In this document: positions 57,617 to 64,000 of the stretch, one piece after another
Layout of the letters: the number at the start of each line of letters is the position of its first letter
Numbering within the stretch: the first letter of the stretch is position 1
Assembly (NCBI GenBank): GCA_045629945.1
Contig: JAZQSE010000041.1
Coordinates: 62,001-126,000 of the forward strand
DNA length: 64,000 nucleotides
Origin: UBA1765 sp045629945
GTDB taxonomy: Bacteria; Fibrobacterota; Fibrobacteria; Fibrobacterales; Fibrobacteraceae
Direction of reading: 5' to 3'
The notes under the pieces: model-generated
Told to the model about the DNA's origin: nothing
The model's input: the letters and a program-made list of their open reading frames with translations, nothing else
Databases searched by the model: none
Program-made: the position numbers and the translations under genes

Positions 57617-59212
57617 TTATTTTATAATTAAAAGTTTTTTCATCTTACCTTTTCGCCCATCACGATAAAGATAAAGTCCTGGAGCCAATGTTTCTTTAAT
57701 TTCATTTGGAGAAATACATAAAAAATCAGTGTTGTGTTCTTTTTGTAAAGCTAAAGAACCTTTTCTTGTTCTGATTTCTAAGGAGGAATTTTCTTTTAAA
57801 CCTTCAAAACATAAAGGCGTGTTTCCACGATAAGGGTTAGGGTAAGCATTTAATTTTACAATGGTATTTTTTGATGAATCAAGCGTAGTTGGCTCTAGAC
57901 GACTATAAATTAAAAATACAGAATCAGCGCTTTGTAATTTCCAAAATTGTTCCCTATATTCTTTAAAGGATTTAGGCTGGATTTCTGAAAAAATAGAATC
58001 GTTCTTGTTTTTGTAGAGATAAGAAATATTTCCTTTTATGTCAGGAAAATCAGTTGTTTTACGATAGGTGAAAAAAGGATAGCCTTTAAGAGGAATTTCT
58101 TTTGAATTGTCAAAAATAACTGGAGTATTCCAAAGAGGAGCATCTTTATACATAGAAGAATCTTCAAAAAAGTTAGTTCGCGTTCCGCTAAAGAAAAGTT
58201 GTGTTGCTAAAGAATGAAAAACGGAATCTGGAGAAAGTTTTTTGTTGGAAATGACATTATAAAAGTGTTTTTCAAAAGGTTGGTTGGGAAAATTTTGAAA
58301 ACTTTCCCAAATTTTTGTATCCAATGTGGGGCCGAAATTCTGATAAATTGTCAGAAAAAAAGGCGCTAATGAATATGGAGTTGAGAAAGCTTCAAAAGAT
58401 TGCCACTGCATTTGAAAAAAAGTTGGAACAAAAGACATGTAGTCATCAATATCTGGGGCAAGAATTTCTTCAATACCGCTTGCTGAAGCTTCAAACCAAT
58501 AAGTTGGATTTTTATGAAGATCTAAGTAGCGTAATTGGATGGCGTGATAAAGTTCATGGTAAATAGTGACGCGAATGCCGGCACCAAAATTTTCGTTATA
58601 AGTGTAATTGTATGTTTCATTTTTTAAAGGGAAATCAGATTTTAAATAAGAACAGGACTTTTCGTTTTGGGTGAAGTTTTCAATATATGCATTTGATGAA
58701 GCGTGCATAAAATCATTATCAATAATTATAGAAGATACTCCTTGTTCTGTTGCATCGGGTATTGTGATACCCATACAATATTGGCAATTATTTTCTCCGA
58801 CTAATGAATGTAAATTGCGGAGTAAATCGAGTTCTAAAATTTCAATGGGGTAGAGATTATTTGGAACTTCTTTTTTATAATGATAAGAAATTTTGGCTCC
58901 TAAAGGTGGTAATGTTTTATGCGTTTTTGTGAAAATTTTATAAGCCGTTTCAAGTGTTTTTTCAAGTGAATCTAAAAAAACTGCAGAAACTCTATGGGGC
59001 CCATTTGTTGTGTAAATTAATGCAAAATGTGGTGTGGCTTTAATTTGTACTGAATCGTAGTAATCTTCGGGAGAACATGTTTCAGCTAATTGGCGTGCTT
59101 GAGGTTGGAATTTTGGTGTTTGAAATATTTGAATGGTGGCGCATTTTTTAGAATGAGCAGAAAGAGCAAAGCAAAGGAAAAAAATGAGAAGTATTGTGCG
59201 AGAATTTAGCAT
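57617..59212 (-). CDS. Secreted metalloprotease-like protein with C-terminal sorting domain
   Basis: The 531-residue product has a signal peptide (to about 21). A region near residue 215 has VTIYHELYHAIQLRY (HExxH zinc motif) and then WFEASASGIEE, whose Glu could be the third ligand as in MXAN_6640-type gluzincins. The C-terminus (about 450-531, LNAYPNPYRGNTPLCFEG to LYLYRDGRKGKMKKLLIIK) is a typical type IX secretion sorting domain. It should be exported and surface attached or released. Overlap with the UbiD-family gene is seven bases, probably without functional meaning. Confidence 0.72.
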   Translation of the reverse strand: MLNSRTILLIFFLCFALSAHSKKCATIQIFQTPKFQPQARQLAETCSPEDYYDSVQIKATPHFALIYTTNGPHRVSAVFLDSLEKTLETAYKIFTKTHKTLPPLGAKISYHYKKEVPNNLYPIEILELDLLRNLHSLVGENNCQYCMGITIPDATEQGVSSIIIDNDFMHASSNAYIENFTQNEKSCSYLKSDFPLKNETYNYTYNENFGAGIRVTIYHELYHAIQLRYLDLHKNPTYWFEASASGIEEILAPDIDDYMSFVPTFFQMQWQSFEAFSTPYSLAPFFLTIYQNFGPTLDTKIWESFQNFPNQPFEKHFYNVISNKKLSPDSVFHSLATQLFFSGTRTNFFEDSSMYKDAPLWNTPVIFDNSKEIPLKGYPFFTYRKTTDFPDIKGNISYLYKNKNDSIFSEIQPKSFKEYREQFWKLQSADSVFLIYSRLEPTTLDSSKNTIVKLNAYPNPYRGNTPLCFEGLKENSSLEIRTRKGSLALQKEHNTDFLCISPNEIKETLAPGLYLYRDGRKGKMKKLLIIK

Positions 59213-61017
59213 TTTAAAATTTGCTCTTGTTCTAAGATTTGTTTTGCTTTTGAAAGAATAATTTCTGGGTAAGTTAAAGGTTTCTGGTGGTATGGTTTTA
59301 ATCGCGCATCAACAATAAGAGGGGCTTGACATTTCCAATGCTTTTCAACAATGGATGCATTTACGCCATAAATATCTTTTGCAGGGTCTGAACGCGTGAA
59401 GGTGACCCATAGCCAGTTTTCAAAAGAGGCTGCACAAAATTCAGAATTTTCAGTCAGTGTTATCCAAGGGTAGTTTTCTTTTCCTTGAAAATTTTCAAGA
59501 GCTTGTGCTAAATTTTCAGGGTTTGCTTCATTAGAAGTTTTTATTGCAAGAATTCCGGGGGCTACTTGCCGCGGATCAGAGAAACCTTCAGGAAGTTTTA
59601 AATCCGCGGCAATCTCGGCAAAATTTTTGCCGAGTGTGCGGCAGGGGATTCCTGCTGCACTTAGCACCAATTTAGAACCATGGTTAAACTTTCCGCCAGA
59701 ATAATCCAAAGTATCCATTGTTGTAGCTGTCTGGAAATGCAAATCTCTTTCAAAATGCAAACGCGAAAGCATGTGAGCAAAAAAATCGGGAACATTCTGG
59801 ACAGAAAGAGATTGAGAATCTTCTCTGGCTGCAATCCACAAGTACTTGGCTAAAGCCGCTTGGTTAAAACCCAGAAGAGCATTGGCAATTTTATGTAGTT
59901 CCATTGGTTCACGAGTGGCATAAGGAACAAAACGTTCTTTTCCAATGGCAAGTAAAAGAGGGTGGACTCCAGCAGTGTCAACGGCATTCATTTCATAAAG
60001 CCCATCAATAGAAACAGGAACCATTGGGGCGACTAATTCATGAATAAGTTCTCCAAAAATAGAATCTTCAGCTGGTGGCCTGTGCACAACGGTAAAAGGG
60101 AAAATGGCATTAGGCTTGTGATAAACTTTGTGCACTTTCATATAAGGAAAAAGGTGCTTAGCTGAATAATATCCAATATGATCGCCAAAAGGGCCTTCTG
60201 GTTTTAGGTCCGGGCTAATTTCACCTAAAATGCAAAAGTCGGCATCAGTAGAAATAACCCAACCATCTTGAATGCAATACCTGAACCCTCTCCCCGCTAA
60301 AATACCTGCAAATACCATTTCTGGAATATTGTGAGGCATAGGCATTGCTGCTGCCAGAGAATGGGCTGGCGGACCACCAATAAAAACGCTGACTTTAAGA
60401 GATTTACCTTTTTGTAAAGCTTTTTGGTGGTGTGCTGCTATACCGCGGTTAATTTGGTAATGTAAACCGCATTCTTGGTTTTGTACATATTGGTTCCCTG
60501 AAATTTGAATGCGATACATTCCAAGATTAGACTTTAAAATATCATTGGAATCAATAGGTAAAGAACAAACTTGTGGTAAAGTTAAAAAAGCTCCACCATC
60601 TTCTGGCCAAGAATGAATCTGGGGTAAATCAGATAATTGACAAGTGTGCTTTAAAACATTTTTAGAAAAAGAATGTCTAGGTAAAGCATTAATACCGGCA
60701 AATGGCAGGTTAAAAAAATCTTTTGGGCGTTTAAAAAAATCTTTAGGAGATGCTTTAAATGAAATAGCGGCTTTAATTTCTTTTAAAGTGTGTCGGAATA
60801 AAAAATCAGCACGTTCTCTTGTTGCAAAAATATTTGACACTGCTCTGAATGGAGAACCTTTAACTTTTTCAAACAAAAGAGCCGGACCTTTAGCTTCAAA
60901 ATTCTCCTTTGCAATAGCGGACATTTCTAAAAAAGGATCCACTTCGGTTTTTATCCGAGAAAGCATACCGGCATGTTCTAAATCTAGAAGAGCGTCTTCT
61001 AAAGAACGATAACGCAT
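59206..61017 (-). CDS. UbiD-family decarboxylase (prenylated-FMN dependent)
   Basis: The 603-residue protein matches UbiD: LLFEKVKGSPFRAVSN near the N-terminus, QISGNQYVQNQECGLHYQINRGIAAHHQKA, EISPDLKPEGPFGDHIGYYS with conserved Glu/Asp near the cofactor, and HRPPAEDSIFGELIHELVAPM. UbiD enzymes decarboxylate aromatic acids in ubiquinone or menaquinone (futalosine route) synthesis. It is about 100 residues longer than E. coli UbiD, the length of the MqnP-linked group. The pathway is not fixed by neighbours, since no UbiX or mqn gene is adjacent. Confidence 0.85.
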   Translation of the reverse strand: MRYRSLEDALLDLEHAGMLSRIKTEVDPFLEMSAIAKENFEAKGPALLFEKVKGSPFRAVSNIFATRERADFLFRHTLKEIKAAISFKASPKDFFKRPKDFFNLPFAGINALPRHSFSKNVLKHTCQLSDLPQIHSWPEDGGAFLTLPQVCSLPIDSNDILKSNLGMYRIQISGNQYVQNQECGLHYQINRGIAAHHQKALQKGKSLKVSVFIGGPPAHSLAAAMPMPHNIPEMVFAGILAGRGFRYCIQDGWVISTDADFCILGEISPDLKPEGPFGDHIGYYSAKHLFPYMKVHKVYHKPNAIFPFTVVHRPPAEDSIFGELIHELVAPMVPVSIDGLYEMNAVDTAGVHPLLLAIGKERFVPYATREPMELHKIANALLGFNQAALAKYLWIAAREDSQSLSVQNVPDFFAHMLSRLHFERDLHFQTATTMDTLDYSGGKFNHGSKLVLSAAGIPCRTLGKNFAEIAADLKLPEGFSDPRQVAPGILAIKTSNEANPENLAQALENFQGKENYPWITLTENSEFCAASFENWLWVTFTRSDPAKDIYGVNASIVEKHWKCQAPLIVDARLKPYHQKPLTYPEIILSKAKQILEQEQILKC

Positions 61018-61026
61018 GTTGAATTT

Positions 61027-61509
61027 TTAGCCAGCTGATATGGGGGTCTGAATAGCGGCAAAGGTTCCGGTTTTCTTTTCTTTTTGCACTTGCAAAAGAA
61101 TATCAAGAGCTTTTTCTCTAGAATTTAATACATAGAGAACAGAAGCCTTTTCTAAAATGGAGGTTAGCTCACTAGATTCGCCCTGGAATTCAAAAGAATC
61201 ATCACAAAGAGTTAAGGCCCCATCTTGAATAAATGAATGAGTGGCTGTGAACCCACGGAACGGCCCCTGGTCTAATCTAACAGTAAAAGAATCTTCTGTT
61301 GCAGAAGAAACGATACCTGTCCACTGTAAACGTTGGACGCCATAGAACAAAGCGTAACGTACCGAGGCAGAACGAGCAAAACCTTCTGGGAAATAATAAT
61401 AAAGAATGGCGTTTTCTCTGGTTTCTAAAGAAAGTGGAGCGACTCCCATCCATTCCAAAACACGTTTTTTGGAGTATTCAAACCAGGAACTTTGAGTAAG
61501 TTTTACCAT
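61027..61509 (-). CDS. Hypothetical protein preceding the UbiD-family gene
   Basis: The 160-residue soluble protein has alternating beta strands and a C-terminal helix (SSELTSILEKASVLYVLNSREKALDILLQVQKEK). It has no signal peptide or catalytic motif I recognise. It lies nine bases upstream of the UbiD-family gene on the same strand and is probably cotranscribed. A SRPBCC-like fold is possible but unproven. Confidence 0.5.
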   Translation of the reverse strand: MVKLTQSSWFEYSKKRVLEWMGVAPLSLETRENAILYYYFPEGFARSASVRYALFYGVQRLQWTGIVSSATEDSFTVRLDQGPFRGFTATHSFIQDGALTLCDDSFEFQGESSELTSILEKASVLYVLNSREKALDILLQVQKEKKTGTFAAIQTPISAG

Positions 61510-61637
61510 ATGAGTTAAAGATAGATTTTTTACAGTAAGAAAACGAAAAATTTGTTAAAAAAATAGTGTTTTTTTAGTGAAAAAAATCCCCTGAAATAAG
61601 CGTGAATAAAGTATCTGAAACTATGGAAAATCTTGTT

Positions 61638-61674
61638 GAAAAAGTGTCAGTTTCTCTTAAGAAAGAGACACTTT
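61638..61674 (-). terminator. Terminator of the Dabb gene
   Basis: AAAGTGTC and GACACTTT with inner TTTCT/AGAAA form a long stem; on the minus strand it is followed by TTTTT. Confidence 0.7.
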
Positions 61675-61702
61675 CTCGATTAAAAGAAAATCCTGTTGTT
61701 TT

Positions 61703-62005
61703 TTAAAATTCGTAATCTACAACACAACGATCTTCAACGATGGTTTTAACAAAAGCAACAATTTTTTGGTGCTCCGGATGAGCCTGGTAAATATCAAGTT
61801 CTTCTTTTGTATAAAAAACAGTGTTCAGAGCAAAATCCCAGGCTGCAGGAGAATCATTAAAGTTAAGGCCTGATTCAATTTCAATTAATTCAGGAATTTT
61901 GTCCTTGAGGGATTGAAACATTTCAATAAGTTTTTCTGCATTTTCTTGTTTAGAAGCATTATTTGCTGTTTCTTTTAATTTCCAAAAAACGAGATGACGA
62001 ATCAT
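61703..62005 (-). CDS. Dabb (stress-responsive A/B barrel) domain protein
   Basis: The 100-residue protein matches the Dabb family: IRHLVFWKLKE at the N-terminus, PELIEIESGLNFNDSPAAWDFALNTVFYTKEELDIYQAHPEHQKIVAFV in the middle, and the final strand VVDYEF. It forms a dimeric alpha/beta barrel. The ligand is unknown. It follows the glycosyltransferase gene by nine bases and closes that operon. Confidence 0.88.
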   Translation of the reverse strand: MIRHLVFWKLKETANNASKQENAEKLIEMFQSLKDKIPELIEIESGLNFNDSPAAWDFALNTVFYTKEELDIYQAHPEHQKIVAFVKTIVEDRCVVDYEF

Positions 62006-62014
62006 AAAAACCTC

Positions 62015-63202
62015 TTAATAGTTTGGGGTTAAAGCAAGTTCTCTGTAAAGAGCTAGTTGTCGTTCAAAACAAACTTTCCAACTAAAGCGTTCTGCATAGT
62101 GCCTTGCAGAGTCTTTCAAATTTGTGTCTAAAAGTGATAAAAGAAGAACTATTTTATCGGCTAATTCTTCAGGAGTTCTTTTTTTCAATAAACAACCTGC
62201 AGAAGAATTGCGTACATGTTCTGCGGCTGCTCCAGTATTGGCTGCAACCTGAGCGTTACCTGAAGCCATACTTTCTAAAATGGAAAGACCAAAAGTTTCC
62301 CAGCCAGAAAGAGCTAAACCTATATCGGCACTTGCATAATAACGAGCCATTTCTTCGATTGAAGAAATAAAACCAACATAGCGGATATTAGGGAATTTTT
62401 TAGCAGCAAGTAAGGCGTCTGGCAATAAAGGCCCGGTGCCTGCAAGAACTAAGGCAGGAGCCTTTCCCAATTTTTTTTCAAGTAAAGGGTAAGCATCTAA
62501 AACTAAATCAAGCCCTTTTTCTTTACAAAAACGATGTGGGAAAAATATTATGGGACGATCTTTGTCACCTTGCTTTAAAAGGCTCACCAATTTTTCATCG
62601 CGTTTTGTCGGCGAGAACATAGATATATCGCACCCAAGTGGTACTTGATGGTGTGCAGGTAAACCTTTTCTTTTTAGACGAAGTCTTGTTTCTTCAGCTG
62701 AAACCTGGATGCCTGTAAAACCTTTGAATTCATAGCGAGCATAAGCAAAAGCAACCTGACTGGCTAGTTTACCTAATTTTTTCCCAAATTTTTCAGCAAT
62801 AGGGCGCTCCACATAGGTAATTGGAAAATCGGCATGCCAAAAGCCCAGAAGTTTTGCCCGAGGCACTATTTTTTTTGCATTTTTCCTAACGACAGTTGGG
62901 AGAATATAAGGGGAACCGACTTCAATAATGTCAGGTTTGTGTCTCTTTAAAATAGGCGCAATTTGAGAAGATTTCCAAAGCATACGGTATTCCCATTTAC
63001 CTGGGAATTTAAACGCTTTAACGTGTTCTATAATTAAAGAATCGGTTAATTGTTCTGTATAAGTTCTGGAATCGGGCATCACGAAAACATAAACAGCATC
63101 TGTTTCGTAACGATAGAAGTTCATTTTTTCTAAATGATAACGCCGAACACCGCCTCCTGAAGGGCTCCAGAAATTATTAAAATCCACTATAGTAAGAGAC
63201 AT
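62015..63202 (-). CDS. GT4-family glycosyltransferase
   Basis: The 395-residue protein is a GT-B enzyme. The N-terminus has the FWSPSGGGVRRYH loop of GT4. The C-terminal domain has RPIIFFPHRFCKEKGLDLVLDA, VLAGTGP and ADIGLALSGWETFGLSILESMASGNAQVAANTGAAAEHV, whose E-x7-E motif binds the nucleotide sugar. Substrates are unknown; a retained-stereochemistry hexosyl transfer is typical. Its ATG overlaps the stop of the ATPase gene. Confidence 0.88.
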   Translation of the reverse strand: MSLTIVDFNNFWSPSGGGVRRYHLEKMNFYRYETDAVYVFVMPDSRTYTEQLTDSLIIEHVKAFKFPGKWEYRMLWKSSQIAPILKRHKPDIIEVGSPYILPTVVRKNAKKIVPRAKLLGFWHADFPITYVERPIAEKFGKKLGKLASQVAFAYARYEFKGFTGIQVSAEETRLRLKRKGLPAHHQVPLGCDISMFSPTKRDEKLVSLLKQGDKDRPIIFFPHRFCKEKGLDLVLDAYPLLEKKLGKAPALVLAGTGPLLPDALLAAKKFPNIRYVGFISSIEEMARYYASADIGLALSGWETFGLSILESMASGNAQVAANTGAAAEHVRNSSAGCLLKKRTPEELADKIVLLLSLLDTNLKDSARHYAERFSWKVCFERQLALYRELALTPNY

Positions 63203-64000
63203 TATTCTTCTTTTATCCTTGAAGAGTTAGGGTCAGCAATCAAACTCCCTTCAAAAACATGATTTTTACCAAGGCGTTTGGAATTAACAGTCAAGAAAAT
63301 GTTTCCGCCTTTTGCTTCTAACCAGTAAATGGCATCAGCGTCTCTTAAGTATGGTCTTGGACCAACGAGATTACCATCTTGCTCAAGCAAATCACCACCA
63401 AGGAATATTGGAATGTCCAAAGCCTTGTAAAGGTCAAGCATCGCAGAAGCTCGTCTTTCATGAATGTCAGTAATATCTTTATGGTCAGATATTTTTAAAT
63501 GGTCTATGCCATCTAAAATAACAAGTAAATTAGCGTTACTCTTTTGTTCGTCTTTTAAAATAGTCAGCAATTCCTGATTGTCGAATGTCGGGTCATCTTC
63601 CCAAATTTCAAAACGATTGTTTTTAACATCGGCAATAAGTTCTTTTGTTGCTTTTAAGATAGCTTGGTTAATTTCATCGGATTCGTTTTGCTTACGGGTT
63701 TCAAGAATAGAAAGCCCAGTTTTCATAGCTACCAAGCGATCAAAGACTTGCCTACGAGGTGTTTCAAGAGCAATGTAGATAAGTTTTAAATTTGGATTGT
63801 TTTCCAAAAAGTCCAACGCAAAGCTGCTTAAAAGTTGTGACTTGTAAGCATAAGGTTGCGATGACACAAAATAACACCCTGATTGAATGCCGTCGAGAGT
63901 TTCTGTAAGTTTTGGGAACGAATGAAGAGCGTAACCAACACTTTCATTTGATGGACAATTCATTGCTGTATCAAAGTTTTCTTTGATATCTTGTAACAAC
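63202..64000 (-). CDS. DnaB/RecA-fold ATPase-like protein, N-terminus cut by window edge
   Basis: The frame is open to the right edge, so the start is outside the window; the apparent TTG start at 63999 is not supported. The visible 265 residues follow the replicative-helicase layout: LTETLDGIQSGCYFVSSQPYAYKSQLLSSFALDF, LKLIYIALETPRRQVFDRLVAMKTGLS, then LLVILDGIDHLK (Walker B) and a later FLTVNSKRLG. The Walker A position reads SQPYAYKS, with both usual glycines lost, so ATP binding may be altered. It overlaps the GT4 gene by one base. Confidence 0.65.
   Translation of the reverse strand, partial: LLQDIKENFDTAMNCPSNESVGYALHSFPKLTETLDGIQSGCYFVSSQPYAYKSQLLSSFALDFLENNPNLKLIYIALETPRRQVFDRLVAMKTGLSILETRKQNESDEINQAILKATKELIADVKNNRFEIWEDDPTFDNQELLTILKDEQKSNANLLVILDGIDHLKISDHKDITDIHERRASAMLDLYKALDIPIFLGGDLLEQDGNLVGPRPYLRDADAIYWLEAKGGNIFLTVNSKRLGKNHVFEGSLIADPNSSRIKEE

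Overview
The window looks like a chromosome segment from an AT-rich Gram-negative bacterium, most plausibly a gut-associated member of the Fibrobacterota. The support is indirect. There are lipid A genes (lpxD, lpxC) and a tolB-pal set, which imply an outer membrane. There is a bacterial V-type ATPase operon with the order E, DUF2764-like, A, B, D, I, K, K. Secreted pectin-degrading enzymes carry CBM35-like modules, and several secreted proteins have C-terminal tails resembling type IX sorting domains. I did no database search, so the phylum call is inference.

Layout. 1-3.6 kb: FecR-like protein (cut by the window edge), an acyltransferase, an M50-like membrane peptidase and a small Cys-rich secreted protein. 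3.7-10.6 kb: gamma-carbonic anhydrase, lipid kinase, lpxD-lpxC-fabZ, a MurU-like nucleotidyltransferase, TrmJ-like methylase, an AmgK-like kinase and a PTS EIIA-like protein. 10.6-16.6 kb: AGCS symporter (minus), tolB-pal-cpoB-like operon (plus), membrane sulfatase-like protein (minus). 16.6-28.1 kb: the accessory island described below. 28.2-36.6 kb: tag and the V-ATPase operon. 36.7-46.3 kb: tgt, an AICAR transformylase, trmFO, a GT-C-like protein fused to an NPCBM-like domain, two further genes and a saccharopine-dehydrogenase-family enzyme. 46.5-49.9 kb: RNase P RNA, two tRNA-Pro genes, and leuA behind a leucine-rich leader peptide and attenuator. 50-56.1 kb: polysaccharide-degrading enzymes. 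56.3-64 kb: hypotheticals, a secreted metalloprotease-like protein, a UbiD-family decarboxylase, a Dabb protein, a GT4 glycosyltransferase and a DnaB/RecA-like ATPase cut by the window end.

The most interesting system is a pilin shuffling array at 16.66-28.06 kb. One complete type IV pilin gene (22746-23219) has a strong promoter and sits head-to-head with a tyrosine recombinase (21526-22356). Around it lie seven promoterless pilin 3' segments. Each begins in frame at a short conserved DNA core (consensus ACATCCTACGTAAAGTTGCA) that is also present inside the expressed gene at codons 47-52. All five segments left of the expressed gene are on the minus strand and both on the right are on the plus strand. 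This is what is expected if a 'head' (recombinase, promoter and pilin N-terminus) repeatedly inverts between cores. Nearly every segment is followed by a terminator and then a toxin-antitoxin-like or related cargo operon: BrnT/BrnA, YoeB-like, zeta-like, DUF4160/DUF2442, DUF4143 ATPase, AbiEi/AbiEii, DUF3791/DUF3990. The design combines features of the R64 shufflon (tyrosine recombinase swapping pilin C-termini) with those of large integrons (toxin-antitoxin genes stabilising an array).

Other points of interest are two V-ATPase K subunits that differ at predicted ion-binding residues, a leucine attenuator whose leader peptide appears to be leaderless, and a recurring pattern of -10-like hexamers only 4-8 bases upstream of start codons.
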